From Streptomyces sp. NRRL S-455 (lineage in GTDB: Bacteria > Actinomycetota > Actinomycetes > Streptomycetales > Streptomycetaceae), in the NCBI RefSeq assembly GCF_000717875.1, contig NZ_JOCT01000004.1, forward strand, positions 62,001 through 126,000: 64,000 nucleotides of DNA. The letters are read 5' to 3'. A program made the translations under genes and the position numbers. The notes under the pieces were generated by a model, which ran no database searches, was not told the DNA's origin, and worked only from the letters and a program-made list of their open reading frames with translations. Below are positions 25,052 to 33,913 of this stretch, one piece after another (within the stretch, counting starts at the first letter, position 1; the number at the start of each line of letters is the position of its first letter).

Positions 25052-27247
25052 TCAGGCCTGACCGGTGCCCCTTTCGCCGTATTGGCCTGCACAGATGGCC
25101 AGTACGTCGGCCCCGTAGCGGGTGAGCTTGCGCATGCCGACGCCCGGGATGCGCGCCAGCTCGTGCTCGCCCTCGGGCGCGGTCTCGGCGATCGCCATCA
25201 GCGTCCTGTCGGTGAAGACGCAAAAGGCGGGCTGACCACTGCTTCGCGCCTGGTCGGCGCGCCACTCGCGCAGGCGCTCGTAAAGGCCCTCGTTCATGTC
25301 GGAGGGGCAGTCGTCGCACCGCATCAGCTTCATCTCGCCCGCGTCGGTGAGGGTGCGGCCGCAGACCCGGCAGCGGGCGGGGACGCGCTGGACCCTTCTC
25401 GGGGCGGAATCCCTGCTTCCGGGGATTCCGCGCTCGATTCCGCCCGCTCCGCCGGCGGTGGGGCGGCCCGCGGTAGCCGTCGAACCGGGGCGCAGTCCAT
25501 CGAGGAAGCGGCTGGGGCGGCGGTTGGGCCGGCCGCCGGGGGAACGGGAGAGGGACCAGGAGACATGGAGGCGTTCCCGGGCGCGGGTCACACCGACGTA
25601 CAGCAGGCGGCGCTCCTCCTCGACCTGTTCGTCGGTCCTGGCATAGGAGATCGGCATCATGCCCTCGGCGACGCCCACCAGGAAGACGACGTCCCACTCC
25701 AGGCCCTTGGCGGAGTGCAGGGAGGCCAGGGTGACGCCCTGCACGGTGGGGGCGTGCTGGGCGTTCGCCCGTTCGTCGAGCTCGGCGACGAGGTGGGCCA
25801 GGGTGGCACCGGGGTGCGCGGCGGCGAAGTCCTGTGCGAGGTTCACCAGGGCGGCCAGGGACTCCCAGCGCTCACGCACGGCTCCGGAGCCGGCCGGGGG
25901 CCGCGGCGTCCAGCCCTCTCCCGACAGCACGGCACGCACCTGGGAGGGCAGGTCGACGGCGTCGTCCAGGAGTGAGTCGTTGCCGCCGAAGCGGGCCGCG
26001 CCGCGCAGGGCGACTCCCGCCTTGCGCACCTCGGGACGGTCGAAGAACCGCTCGGCGCCGCGCAGCTGGTAGGGCACCCCGGCGTCGGCGAGGGCCTGTT
26101 CATAGGTCTCGGACTGCGCGTTCGTGCGGAACAGGACGGCGATCTCGGCCGCCGGAACGCCCGAGTCGATGAGCTCGCGGATGCGGCGGGCCGCGCCCTC
26201 GGCCTCGGCGGGCTCGTCGGTGTACTCCGTGTAGAGCGGTTCGGGCCCGGGGGCGCGCTGGGAGACGAGCTCCAGGCGGTGGTCGGCGGCCCGGCCCCTG
26301 GCCTGGGCGAGCAGACCGTTGGCGAGGTGCACGACCTGTGGGGTGGAGCGGTAGTCGCGGACCAGTTTGACGACGGTGGCCCCGGGATGCCGGGTCCGGA
26401 AATCGAGCAGGTGGTCCGGGGTGGCTCCGGTGAACGAGTAGATCGTCTGGCTGGCGTCGCCGACCACGCACAGGTTGTCCCGCTCGCCCAGCCACAGCTC
26501 CAGCAGGCGCTGCTGGAGAGGGCTCACGTCCTGGTACTCGTCGACCACGAAGTGCTGGTACTGGGCACGGACCTGCTCGGCGATGTCGTGCCGGTCCTGG
26601 AGGACGGCCACGGTCAGCAGCAGCACGTCCTCGAAGTCGATGACGGACCGCTCACGCTTGACGTCCTCGTAGGCGGCGTAGAGCTGGGCGATCTCGGCGG
26701 GGTCGCGGGGGGTCTCACGGCCGGCCTTGGCGGCGGCGGCCGCGTAGTCGGCGGGGACGGTCTGGGTGACCTTGGACCACTCGATCTCGGCGGTGACGTC
26801 CCGCAGCTCGCCCCGGTCGAGCCGGATGCGACAGGCCGCGGCCGCGTCGGCGACGAGCTGGACCTTGCGGTCGACGAGCCGGGGCATGGAGCCGCCGATC
26901 GCTTTCGGCCAGAAGTACTGGAGCTGGCGCAGGGCCGCGGAGTGGAACGTACGCGCCTGGACGCCGGCCGCCCCGAGCTGGCGCAGCCTGCCCCGCATCT
27001 CGCCGGCGGCACGGTTGGTGAAGGTGACGGCGAGCACGCTGGAGGGCTGGAGAATGCCGGCGCGCACCCCGTAGGCGATGCGGTGGGTGATCGCCCGGGT
27101 CTTGCCCGTGCCGGCGCCCGCCAGGACGCACACCGGGCCGTTCAGGGCGGTCGCCACCTCGCGCTGCTCGGGGTCGAGCCCCTCGAGCACCGCGTCGGCG
27201 GAGTCCGGTACCTGCGGGAACAGGGTGGAGTGCGTTGCTGCTGTCAC
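25052..27247 (-). CDS. uvrD2: Superfamily I DNA helicase UvrD2 with HRDC domain
   Basis: 731-residue 3'-5' DNA helicase. Motif I is LAGAGTGKTRAITHR near the N-terminus; the Walker B/motif II and later motifs (DEYQDVSPLQQ, GDASQTIYSFTGA, SAKGLEWDVVF) follow in order. The C-terminus carries a four-cysteine motif (CRVCG...CDDC, about residues 620-645) and an HRDC domain (IPGVGMRKLTRYG), the layout of mycobacterial UvrD2. GTG 27247 starts the conserved part; a longer frame upstream covers the divergent promoter of the mycoredoxin gene. Confidence 0.92.
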   Translation of the reverse strand: MTAATHSTLFPQVPDSADAVLEGLDPEQREVATALNGPVCVLAGAGTGKTRAITHRIAYGVRAGILQPSSVLAVTFTNRAAGEMRGRLRQLGAAGVQARTFHSAALRQLQYFWPKAIGGSMPRLVDRKVQLVADAAAACRIRLDRGELRDVTAEIEWSKVTQTVPADYAAAAAKAGRETPRDPAEIAQLYAAYEDVKRERSVIDFEDVLLLTVAVLQDRHDIAEQVRAQYQHFVVDEYQDVSPLQQRLLELWLGERDNLCVVGDASQTIYSFTGATPDHLLDFRTRHPGATVVKLVRDYRSTPQVVHLANGLLAQARGRAADHRLELVSQRAPGPEPLYTEYTDEPAEAEGAARRIRELIDSGVPAAEIAVLFRTNAQSETYEQALADAGVPYQLRGAERFFDRPEVRKAGVALRGAARFGGNDSLLDDAVDLPSQVRAVLSGEGWTPRPPAGSGAVRERWESLAALVNLAQDFAAAHPGATLAHLVAELDERANAQHAPTVQGVTLASLHSAKGLEWDVVFLVGVAEGMMPISYARTDEQVEEERRLLYVGVTRARERLHVSWSLSRSPGGRPNRRPSRFLDGLRPGSTATAGRPTAGGAGGIERGIPGSRDSAPRRVQRVPARCRVCGRTLTDAGEMKLMRCDDCPSDMNEGLYERLREWRADQARSSGQPAFCVFTDRTLMAIAETAPEGEHELARIPGVGMRKLTRYGADVLAICAGQYGERGTGQA

Positions 27248-27355
27248 ATGGCCATGCTGCCAGGTCGCGCGAAACGGCTGTGCCGGTTGTCCACAGGCGG
27301 GCACTGATAGTCGTACTGATGCGGCAGGCGTCACGCCCAACGGGGTACGCGAGCG

Positions 27356-27382
27356 GGGAATGGTGGACCTTTCACATACGTT
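27356..27382 (+). promoter_or_regulatory. SigR-type promoter of the mycoredoxin gene
   Basis: GGGAAT (27356-27361), 18 bases, GTT (27380-27382): an exact fit to the thiol-oxidative-stress sigma factor SigR consensus of Streptomyces (GGGAAT-N18-GTT). Transcription would start about 40 bases before the ATG at 27432. Confidence 0.8.
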
Positions 27383-27431
27383 CCACGAAGGCGACCAACC
27401 GTCCCCGAGCCGTTGAAGGAGCCTCAGAGAC

Positions 27432-27674
27432 ATGCTGGGCACTGTGACGATGTACAGCACCACGTGGTGCGGCTACTGCCGCCGGCTGAAGAGCCAGATG
27501 GACCGCGAGGGCATCGCGTACACCGAGATCAACATCGAGCAGGACCCGGAGTCCGCCGCGTTCGTGGAGAAGGCGAATGGCGGAAACCAGACGGTGCCCA
27601 CCGTCCTGTTCCCGGACGGCTCGACCCTCACCAACCCGTCGCTGGCTCAGGTGAAGCAGAAGATCGGCGCGTAG
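27432..27674 (+). CDS. Mycoredoxin (glutaredoxin-like)
   Basis: 80-residue thioredoxin-fold protein with active site CGYC (C13, C16) and the cis-proline TVPT. Actinobacterial proteins of this type are mycoredoxins, which reduce mixed disulfides with mycothiol. A SigR-type promoter directly upstream supports a thiol-stress role. ATG 27432 has GAAGGAG about 10 bases upstream. Divergent from uvrD2 and ended by a strong hairpin. Confidence 0.92.
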   Translation: MLGTVTMYSTTWCGYCRRLKSQMDREGIAYTEINIEQDPESAAFVEKANGGNQTVPTVLFPDGSTLTNPSLAQVKQKIGA

Positions 27675-27694
27675 TCGCCGCGCGGTGGTGCGGG

Positions 27695-27730
27695 GAAGGC
27701 GGCTCCTGAGGCAGCTCAGGAGCCGCCTTC
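27695..27730 (+). terminator. Hairpin terminator after the mycoredoxin gene
   Basis: 15-bp perfect stem GAAGGCGGCTCCTGA / TCAGGAGCCGCCTTC with a 6-base loop, 20 bases after the stop. Confidence 0.8.
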
Positions 27731-27790
27731 GTGTGATGTGCCCCACGGCGTCGGACCTCCCCCCGGGCCGGCCACGGGGGTGGCCGACCG

Positions 27791-28735
27791 TCAGGCGACG
27801 CTTCTCGTCGGAAGCGGCTTGCCGTACCAGAGCTCGATCAGGCGGGCCGCGATGGAGATCCCGTAGGGCGGGAGCACCTCGCCGGACTCGAAGGCGGCGC
27901 GCAGCTCGTCGCGGGAGAACCAGCGGGCCTCGTGGATCTCGTCGCCGTCGACCTCGATCTCCGTCGAGGTGGCGCGGGCCATGAAGCCCAGCATGAGGCT
28001 GGACGGGAACGGCCAGGGCTGGCTGGCGACGTACTCGACCTGGCCGACCGTGACGCCGACCTCCTCGTGGACCTCGCGGCGCACCGACTGCTCGATGGAC
28101 TCGCCGGGCTCGACGAAACCGGCGAGCGTCGAGAAGCGGCCCTCGGGCCAGTGGACCTGGCGGCCGAGCAGGATGCGGTCCTCCTCGTCGGTCACGGCCA
28201 TGATCACGGCGGGGTCGGTGCGCGGGTAGTGCTCCGCGCCGCAGGCCGGGCAGCGGCGGATGTGGCCGGCCGCGGCGATGACCGTGCGTTCGCCGCAGCG
28301 GGAGCAGAAGCGGTGCGTGCGCTGCCAGTTCTCCAGGCCGACGGCGTGCACCATCAGGCCCACGTCACGGGCCGACAGCAGCAGCCCCGCCTCGCGCAGG
28401 CCCGCCGGGCGCGCGGACTGGTCGATGCGCCCGGGCAGGGAGTCCTTCTGCAGGGCGAAGTAGCTGACGCCGTCCTCGTCTGTGCCGAGGAAGTAGCGGT
28501 GCGCCTCGGTGAGGGGAGCCTCGAAGGAGGCGGTCATGACGAGTTCGGTACGCCCGTCCGCCGTCTCGTCGATGAGGACCTGGCCGCCGGAGACCACGAA
28601 GCAGCGCGTGGTGGGGTGGCTCCATGCCGCCGCGAGCCAGGCCTCGTCGAGCCGGTGGTGGGCGGCCCGGTCGATGCCGCTCGGGGCGGTGAGCGAGATG
28701 GGTCGGTCGGCGTTGTGGTCGGTCCAGGTGGTCAC
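27791..28735 (-). CDS. nudC: NAD(+) diphosphatase / RNA decapping NUDIX hydrolase
   Basis: 314-residue NUDIX enzyme that cleaves NADH/NAD+ to NMN and AMP and, in the family, removes NAD caps from RNA. Zinc ribbon CSRCG...CPACG, NUDIX box GFVEPGESIEQSVRREVHEEVG and the NudC-specific SQPWPFPSS motif are all present. GTG 28735 (VTTWTDHNAD) has GGAAG 5 bases upstream; TTG 28747 is an alternative. Confidence 0.9.
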   Translation of the reverse strand: MTTWTDHNADRPISLTAPSGIDRAAHHRLDEAWLAAAWSHPTTRCFVVSGGQVLIDETADGRTELVMTASFEAPLTEAHRYFLGTDEDGVSYFALQKDSLPGRIDQSARPAGLREAGLLLSARDVGLMVHAVGLENWQRTHRFCSRCGERTVIAAAGHIRRCPACGAEHYPRTDPAVIMAVTDEEDRILLGRQVHWPEGRFSTLAGFVEPGESIEQSVRREVHEEVGVTVGQVEYVASQPWPFPSSLMLGFMARATSTEIEVDGDEIHEARWFSRDELRAAFESGEVLPPYGISIAARLIELWYGKPLPTRSVA

Positions 28736-28888
28736 GGGTGCTTCCAACTCCCCGGTGGGACGGTCGGGTTCGGCGGGCTGATCAGCGGGACGTACGGCGG
28801 GAGGTGACCGGTTCCGGTGGTGGTCGGCGGTGCGGGGCGGTCCCCCCAGTGTGCCCCGCGCGCTGCCGGTCCGGACGGCTCGGTGCGC

Positions 28889-30292
28889 TCAGGGCGCATG
28901 ACGGCAGTGTTCGGCGAGGTCGCCCCAGAGGTACGCGGTGGTCTCGACGCCTTTCAGGAGGAGGTCGAGTTCCACTTTCTCGTTCGGGGCGTGCCAGCCG
29001 TCCGACGGGACGGAGATGCCGAGGAAGAGGACCGGCGCTCCGAGGACGTCCTGGAGGTCCGCCGCCGGTCCGGAGCCGCCCTCGCGGGTGAAGCGGACCG
29101 GTTTCTCGAAGGCCCGGCCCATGGCGCGGACCACCGACTGGAGGGCCGGGTGGTCCAGCGGTGTGAGGCACGGGCGCGTGGCGCCGCTGAAGGTGATCTC
29201 GGAGCGGATCCCGGCGGGTACCTGTTGCTCGGCCCAGACGCGGACGGCCTTCTCCACGTGGTCGGCGTCCTGGCCCGCCACCAGCCGGAAGGACAGCTTC
29301 ACCATCGCGGAGGACGGGACGATCGTCTTGCTGCCGGGGCCCTGGTAGCCGCCGCCGATGCCGTTGACCTCCGCGGTGGGGCGGGCCCAGACGCGTTCGA
29401 GGGTGGTGTAGCCGGCCTCTCCGTGGGTGGCGTGGGACTTGGCCGCGCGCAGCCATCGCGGCTCGTCGAAGGGGAGTTCGGCGAAGAGTTCGCGCTCGCG
29501 GTCGCTGAGTTCGATCACGCCGTCGTAGAAGCCCGGGATCGCCACGCGCGCGTGCTCGTCGTGGAGGGCGGCGACCAGGCGGGCCGCGGCGGTCGCCGGG
29601 TTGGGGACCGCGCCGCCGAAGGAGCCGGAGTGGATGTCCTGGTCGGGGCCGTACAGGCGTATCTCGCACTCGGCGAGGCCTCGCATGCCCGTGCACACCG
29701 TGGGGGTGTCCTCGGACCACATGCCGGTGTCGGAGACGATCACGGCGTCGGCGGTGAGCCGCTCGGCGTGCTGCTCGACCAGCGTCCGGAAGTGCGGTGA
29801 GCCGGACTCCTCCTCGCCCTCGATCAGCAGCTTGAGGTGCACGGCCGGAGTGCTGCGGCCGGTGGCGGCGAGGTGGGCGCGGACGCCGAGGGTGTGGAGG
29901 AAGACCTGGCCCTTGTCGTCGGCCGCCCCGCGCGCGTAGAGGCGGTTCCCGCGCACCACGGGCTCGAAGGGCTCGCTGTCCCAGCCGTCCTCCCGGGCGG
30001 CGGGCTGCACGTCGTGGTGGCCGTAGACGAGCACGGTGGGCGCCTGCGGGTCGTCGGAGGGCCACTCGGCGTAGACGGCGGGCGCGCCCGGGGTCTGCCA
30101 GACCTCTGCCGTCGGGAACCCGGTCTCCTTCAGTTCGGCGGCGAGCCAGTCGGCGCTGCGTCGTACGTCGGGCGCGTGGTCCGGCTGGGCCGAGACCGAC
30201 GGGATGCGCAGCCATGCGGCGAGGTCGTCGAGGAAGGCGGCGCGATGCTGCTGGATGTACGTACGGACGACGCTGTCCGGGGTCTGGCTCAT
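28889..30292 (-). CDS. M20 family dipeptidase
   Basis: 467-residue dizinc peptidase. Metal ligands are visible in order: YGHHDVQ (His, near residue 88), GAADDKG (bridging Asp), EGEEESGSP (general base Glu and Glu ligand), VSDTG (Asp) and GWHAPNE near the C-terminus. The central dimerisation domain is present, so it is full length. Cleaves dipeptides or related amides; the substrate is unknown. Its ATG lies 2 bases after the adnB stop, so it is the last gene of the adnA-adnB operon. Confidence 0.88.
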   Translation of the reverse strand: MSQTPDSVVRTYIQQHRAAFLDDLAAWLRIPSVSAQPDHAPDVRRSADWLAAELKETGFPTAEVWQTPGAPAVYAEWPSDDPQAPTVLVYGHHDVQPAAREDGWDSEPFEPVVRGNRLYARGAADDKGQVFLHTLGVRAHLAATGRSTPAVHLKLLIEGEEESGSPHFRTLVEQHAERLTADAVIVSDTGMWSEDTPTVCTGMRGLAECEIRLYGPDQDIHSGSFGGAVPNPATAAARLVAALHDEHARVAIPGFYDGVIELSDRERELFAELPFDEPRWLRAAKSHATHGEAGYTTLERVWARPTAEVNGIGGGYQGPGSKTIVPSSAMVKLSFRLVAGQDADHVEKAVRVWAEQQVPAGIRSEITFSGATRPCLTPLDHPALQSVVRAMGRAFEKPVRFTREGGSGPAADLQDVLGAPVLFLGISVPSDGWHAPNEKVELDLLLKGVETTAYLWGDLAEHCRHAP

Positions 30293-30294
30293 GG

Positions 30295-33200
30295 TCACGA
30301 GCCTATCGGCCCGCACTGACGTCCTCGAACGTGCGGTTCGTCACCGGCCTCCGCCGCGGACGGCTCCTCCAGGAGCAGCCGCTCCAGGGCGGCGCGGTCC
30401 GGCAGGTCGACGGGGTGTACGACCTCCCCGCTGCGCACGTACAGGAACGCGGCGGTGACCGACTCCGGGGGCACGCCCTGCTGCTCGGCCCACGCCAGGC
30501 GGTAGACGGCGAGCTGGAGCGGGTCGGCGGTGCGGGAGCGGTTGGTCTTCCAGTCGACGATCTCGTACCTGGCGTCCTCCCCGTCGCCCTCCTTGTAGAC
30601 GGCGTCGATGCGGCCCCGGACGACGCGGCCGGCGATGGGGAACTGGAAGGGGGCCTCCACGCGGTAGGGCGTGCGGTGCGCGTACTCGGTGCGCTCGAAG
30701 GCGGCCTTGAGTGCTTCCAGGTCCCGCTCGTCGGCGATCTCGGCTTCGCTGCCGGGCAGTTCCTCGGGCTCGAGCATGGGCAGCGTGAGTTCTTCGAAGC
30801 GGGCCTCGACCCAGGCGTGGAAGCGGGTGCCGCGGCGTGCGGCGGGCTGGGGCGGGCGGGGCATGGGGCGTGCCAGCTCCTGCGCGAGGCCGTCCGGGTC
30901 GGCGGCCAGGCGCAGCAGCTGGGATGCCGTGAGCGAGGCCGGGAGGCGGACTTCCGTGATGTTGTCGCGGGCGCGCTGGAGCTCTCCGGTGAGGGCCTCG
31001 AGGTCACGGTCCCAGGAGGCGATGGTGCGGGTCTCTTCCGGGGTGAGGCGTGGGTGGTCACTCGGGTGTGCGGGCTGCGGTGGGGCCGCCTGGTGGGGAA
31101 TGGCCGGGCGGTCCGCGGGCCGGGCCTTCCGGTCCGCCGGGGCTTCTCCGAGGGGGTGCTCGTCGAAGGGGGCGTCGCTGAAGGCGTCGTCGAAGGGATC
31201 CTCGTCGAACGGGTCCGGTTCGTGGTACGCGGGCTCGTCGTCCTCGGGTGGCGGGGGCCATTCCGGGTCGTCGAAGACGTCCGGGTCGTGCACGGCCGCG
31301 GTGTGCCCGTCCTCGTGGGTGGCGAGGTCCTCCAGGTGTGCCAGGACGGTTTCGGCTGCCGCGCGGCGGCGGGCCAGGGCCGCCTCGTCCAGGGGCAGGG
31401 GCCACACCTGGTCGGCGGTGGCCTGGTGCAGGGCCGGGTTCTCCTCGTCGTCGGCGGGTTCGTCCGCCCAGGCCTCGATCTCGCCGTACCCGGCCTCGCA
31501 GTGTTCGTAGAGGGCCTGGAGGAACGCGGACGGGCCTCGGCGTTTCTTCTGGGTGGGGCCCCACCAGTGGCCGGAGCCGAGGAGGAGGGAGCGGGGGCGG
31601 GTGAAGGTGACGTAGCCGAGGCGGAGTTCCTCGGTGTGCTGGTGCTCCTTCATGGCCTCGTGGAAGGCTTTCAGGCCCCTGGGGTCCCAGGACACGACGT
31701 CGGGGAGGGTGGCGGCGTCGCCGCGCAGTTCGTGCGGCAGGACCTTGCCCTGGGAGGTCCACTTCTCGCGGCCCTGACTGCTGGGGAAGGTGCCGGTGAC
31801 CAGGCCGGGGACGACCACGACGTCCCATTCCAGGCCCTTGGACTTGTGGGCGGTGAGCACCTTGACGGTGTTCTCGCCGCCGGGGAGGGCGTTGTCGAGG
31901 CCCTTCTCGTACTGGGCGGCGGTGCGCAGGAAGCCGAGGAAGGCGAGCAGCGTCGCCTCGTTGTCGCCGGCGGCGAAGGAGGCGGCGATGTCCAGGAAGT
32001 TGGACAGGGTCTCGCGGCGGCGGGCGGCCAGGGCGTGCGGGGACGCCGACAGCTCGACCTCCAGGCCGGTGACGGCGAGGACGCGGTGCAGGACGTCCAT
32101 CAGCGGGTCGGACAGGGAGCGGCGCAGTTCGCGCAGTTCGGTGGCGAGGCGGGCGAAGCGTACGCGGGCCTCGGGTGAGAAGGGCAGTCCGTCGTCGTTC
32201 CCGTGGCCGTCCAGGGGCGTCTCCAGGAACGTGTCGAGGGCGTCGGCGAGGGAGATCACCTCGGAGGGGTCGGTGCCCTCGACGGCCTCGGCGAGGCGGC
32301 GGTCGGGGTCGTCGTCGCCCTCCACGCGCGCGTGGGACACGAGGAGCCGGGCGCGCCGCCCCAGGAGGGCGAGGTCGCGCGGGCCGATGCGCCAGCGGGG
32401 GCCGGTCAGCAGGCGGACCAGGGAGGCGTTGGCGCCGGGGTCCTGGAGGACCTCGCAGACGGCGACGAGGTCGGCGATCTCGGGCAGGTGCAGCAGTCCG
32501 GAGAGGCCGACGACCTCGACCGGGATGTCCCGGGCGACCAGGGCGCCCTGGATCTCGGCGAAGTCGGTCGCGGTGCGGCACAGGACAGCGATCTCGCCGG
32601 GGGCCGTTCCGGTGCGGACGAGGTGGGCGACGGAGTCGGCGGCCCAGTCGATCTCCTCGGCGTGGGTGCGCAGCAGGGCGCAGCGCACGAGGCCGTCGCG
32701 TTCGGCGCCGGGGGCGGGGCGGAGGGCTTCCACGCCCGCGTGCAGGGCGCGCAGGGGCTCCGCGAGGCCGTTGGCGAGGTCCAGGAGGCGGCCGCCGCTG
32801 CGGCGGTTCTCGCTGAGGGCCTGGCGGGTCGCGAGGCGGCCGTCGGCGTGGGCGAAGTGCTCGGGGAAGTCGTCGAGGTTGGCGACGGAGGCGCCGCGCC
32901 AGCCGTAGATGGCCTGGCAGGGGTCGCCGACGGCGGTGACCGGGTGGCCGGTGCCCTCGCCGAACAGGCCCGCCAGGAGGACGCGTTGGGCGACCGAGGT
33001 GTCCTGGTACTCGTCGAGCAGGACCACCCGGAACTCCTCGCGCAGGAGACGGCCCACTTCGGGGACCCGGGCGAGCCGGGCCGACAGGGCGATCTGGTCG
33101 CCGAAGTCGAGCAGGTCCCGCTCGCGCTTGGCGGCCCGGTACCGGGTCACCAGCTCCGCCAGTTCGCGGCGGGCGGCGGCCGCCTCGGGGACCTTGCGCA

Positions 33201-33852
33201 GGTCGGCGTTGGTGAGCCTGGCGTCGCGCAGGGTCAGCAGCAGCTCGGCGTCGTACGCGCGCAGCGTCTCGGGGCGTACGAGGTGCTCGGCGAGTTCGGC
33301 GTCGAGGGCGAGGAGGTCGCCGACCAGATCCGGGAAGGAACGGGTCAGGGCCGGGTAGGGCCCGGGGGACTCGCGCAGCACGCGCGCGGCGAGCTGGAAG
33401 CGGGTGGCATCGGCGAGCAGCCGGGACGTGGGCTCGAGACCGATGCGCAGGCCGTGGTCGGCGAGCAGACGGCCCGCGAAGGCGTGGTAGGTGGAGATCA
33501 CCGGCTCGCCGGGCGGGTTGTCCGGGTCGATGGCGTCCGGGTCGGTGACGCCGGCCTTGATCAGCGCCTTGCGGACGCGCTCGGCGAGCTCGGCGGCGGC
33601 CTTGTTGGTGAAGGTGAGGCCTAGCACCTGCTCAGGGGCGACCTGGCCGGTGCCGACCAGCCACACCACGCGTGCCGCCATCACGGTCGTCTTGCCGGAA
33701 CCGGCTCCGGCGACGATCACCTGCGGGGCGGGCGGCGCGGTGATGCAGGCCGTCTGCTCCGGGGTGAAGGGGATGCCGAGGAGTTCCTTGAGCTGTTCGG
33801 GGTCGGTGATACGGGCGGGCACGTCGAAGAGGCTAGTGGCGGCCACTGACAC
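30295..33852 (-). CDS. adnB: AdnB-type helicase-nuclease subunit
   Basis: 1185-residue protein: SF1 helicase with Walker A AGAGSGKTTVM near residue 53 and DEYQDTSVAQR (motif II), followed by a C-terminal RecB-type nuclease domain (IDAVYKEG...YEIVDWKTNRS, where the D and K of DWKT belong to the catalytic site). Unlike adnA it has no cysteine cluster at the end. An acidic, proline-rich insertion at about 870-960 makes it longer than the mycobacterial protein. Start GTG 33852 lacks a clear ribosome site. Works with AdnA in double-strand break end resection. Confidence 0.85.
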   Translation of the reverse strand: MSVAATSLFDVPARITDPEQLKELLGIPFTPEQTACITAPPAPQVIVAGAGSGKTTVMAARVVWLVGTGQVAPEQVLGLTFTNKAAAELAERVRKALIKAGVTDPDAIDPDNPPGEPVISTYHAFAGRLLADHGLRIGLEPTSRLLADATRFQLAARVLRESPGPYPALTRSFPDLVGDLLALDAELAEHLVRPETLRAYDAELLLTLRDARLTNADLRKVPEAAAARRELAELVTRYRAAKRERDLLDFGDQIALSARLARVPEVGRLLREEFRVVLLDEYQDTSVAQRVLLAGLFGEGTGHPVTAVGDPCQAIYGWRGASVANLDDFPEHFAHADGRLATRQALSENRRSGGRLLDLANGLAEPLRALHAGVEALRPAPGAERDGLVRCALLRTHAEEIDWAADSVAHLVRTGTAPGEIAVLCRTATDFAEIQGALVARDIPVEVVGLSGLLHLPEIADLVAVCEVLQDPGANASLVRLLTGPRWRIGPRDLALLGRRARLLVSHARVEGDDDPDRRLAEAVEGTDPSEVISLADALDTFLETPLDGHGNDDGLPFSPEARVRFARLATELRELRRSLSDPLMDVLHRVLAVTGLEVELSASPHALAARRRETLSNFLDIAASFAAGDNEATLLAFLGFLRTAAQYEKGLDNALPGGENTVKVLTAHKSKGLEWDVVVVPGLVTGTFPSSQGREKWTSQGKVLPHELRGDAATLPDVVSWDPRGLKAFHEAMKEHQHTEELRLGYVTFTRPRSLLLGSGHWWGPTQKKRRGPSAFLQALYEHCEAGYGEIEAWADEPADDEENPALHQATADQVWPLPLDEAALARRRAAAETVLAHLEDLATHEDGHTAAVHDPDVFDDPEWPPPPEDDEPAYHEPDPFDEDPFDDAFSDAPFDEHPLGEAPADRKARPADRPAIPHQAAPPQPAHPSDHPRLTPEETRTIASWDRDLEALTGELQRARDNITEVRLPASLTASQLLRLAADPDGLAQELARPMPRPPQPAARRGTRFHAWVEARFEELTLPMLEPEELPGSEAEIADERDLEALKAAFERTEYAHRTPYRVEAPFQFPIAGRVVRGRIDAVYKEGDGEDARYEIVDWKTNRSRTADPLQLAVYRLAWAEQQGVPPESVTAAFLYVRSGEVVHPVDLPDRAALERLLLEEPSAAEAGDEPHVRGRQCGPIGS

Positions 33853-33913
33853 CGGTGGCCGGATCGGGCCGTCGGGCGGAGGAAGCGCAGGTCAGCGAGG
33901 GTGGTGCGATAGA

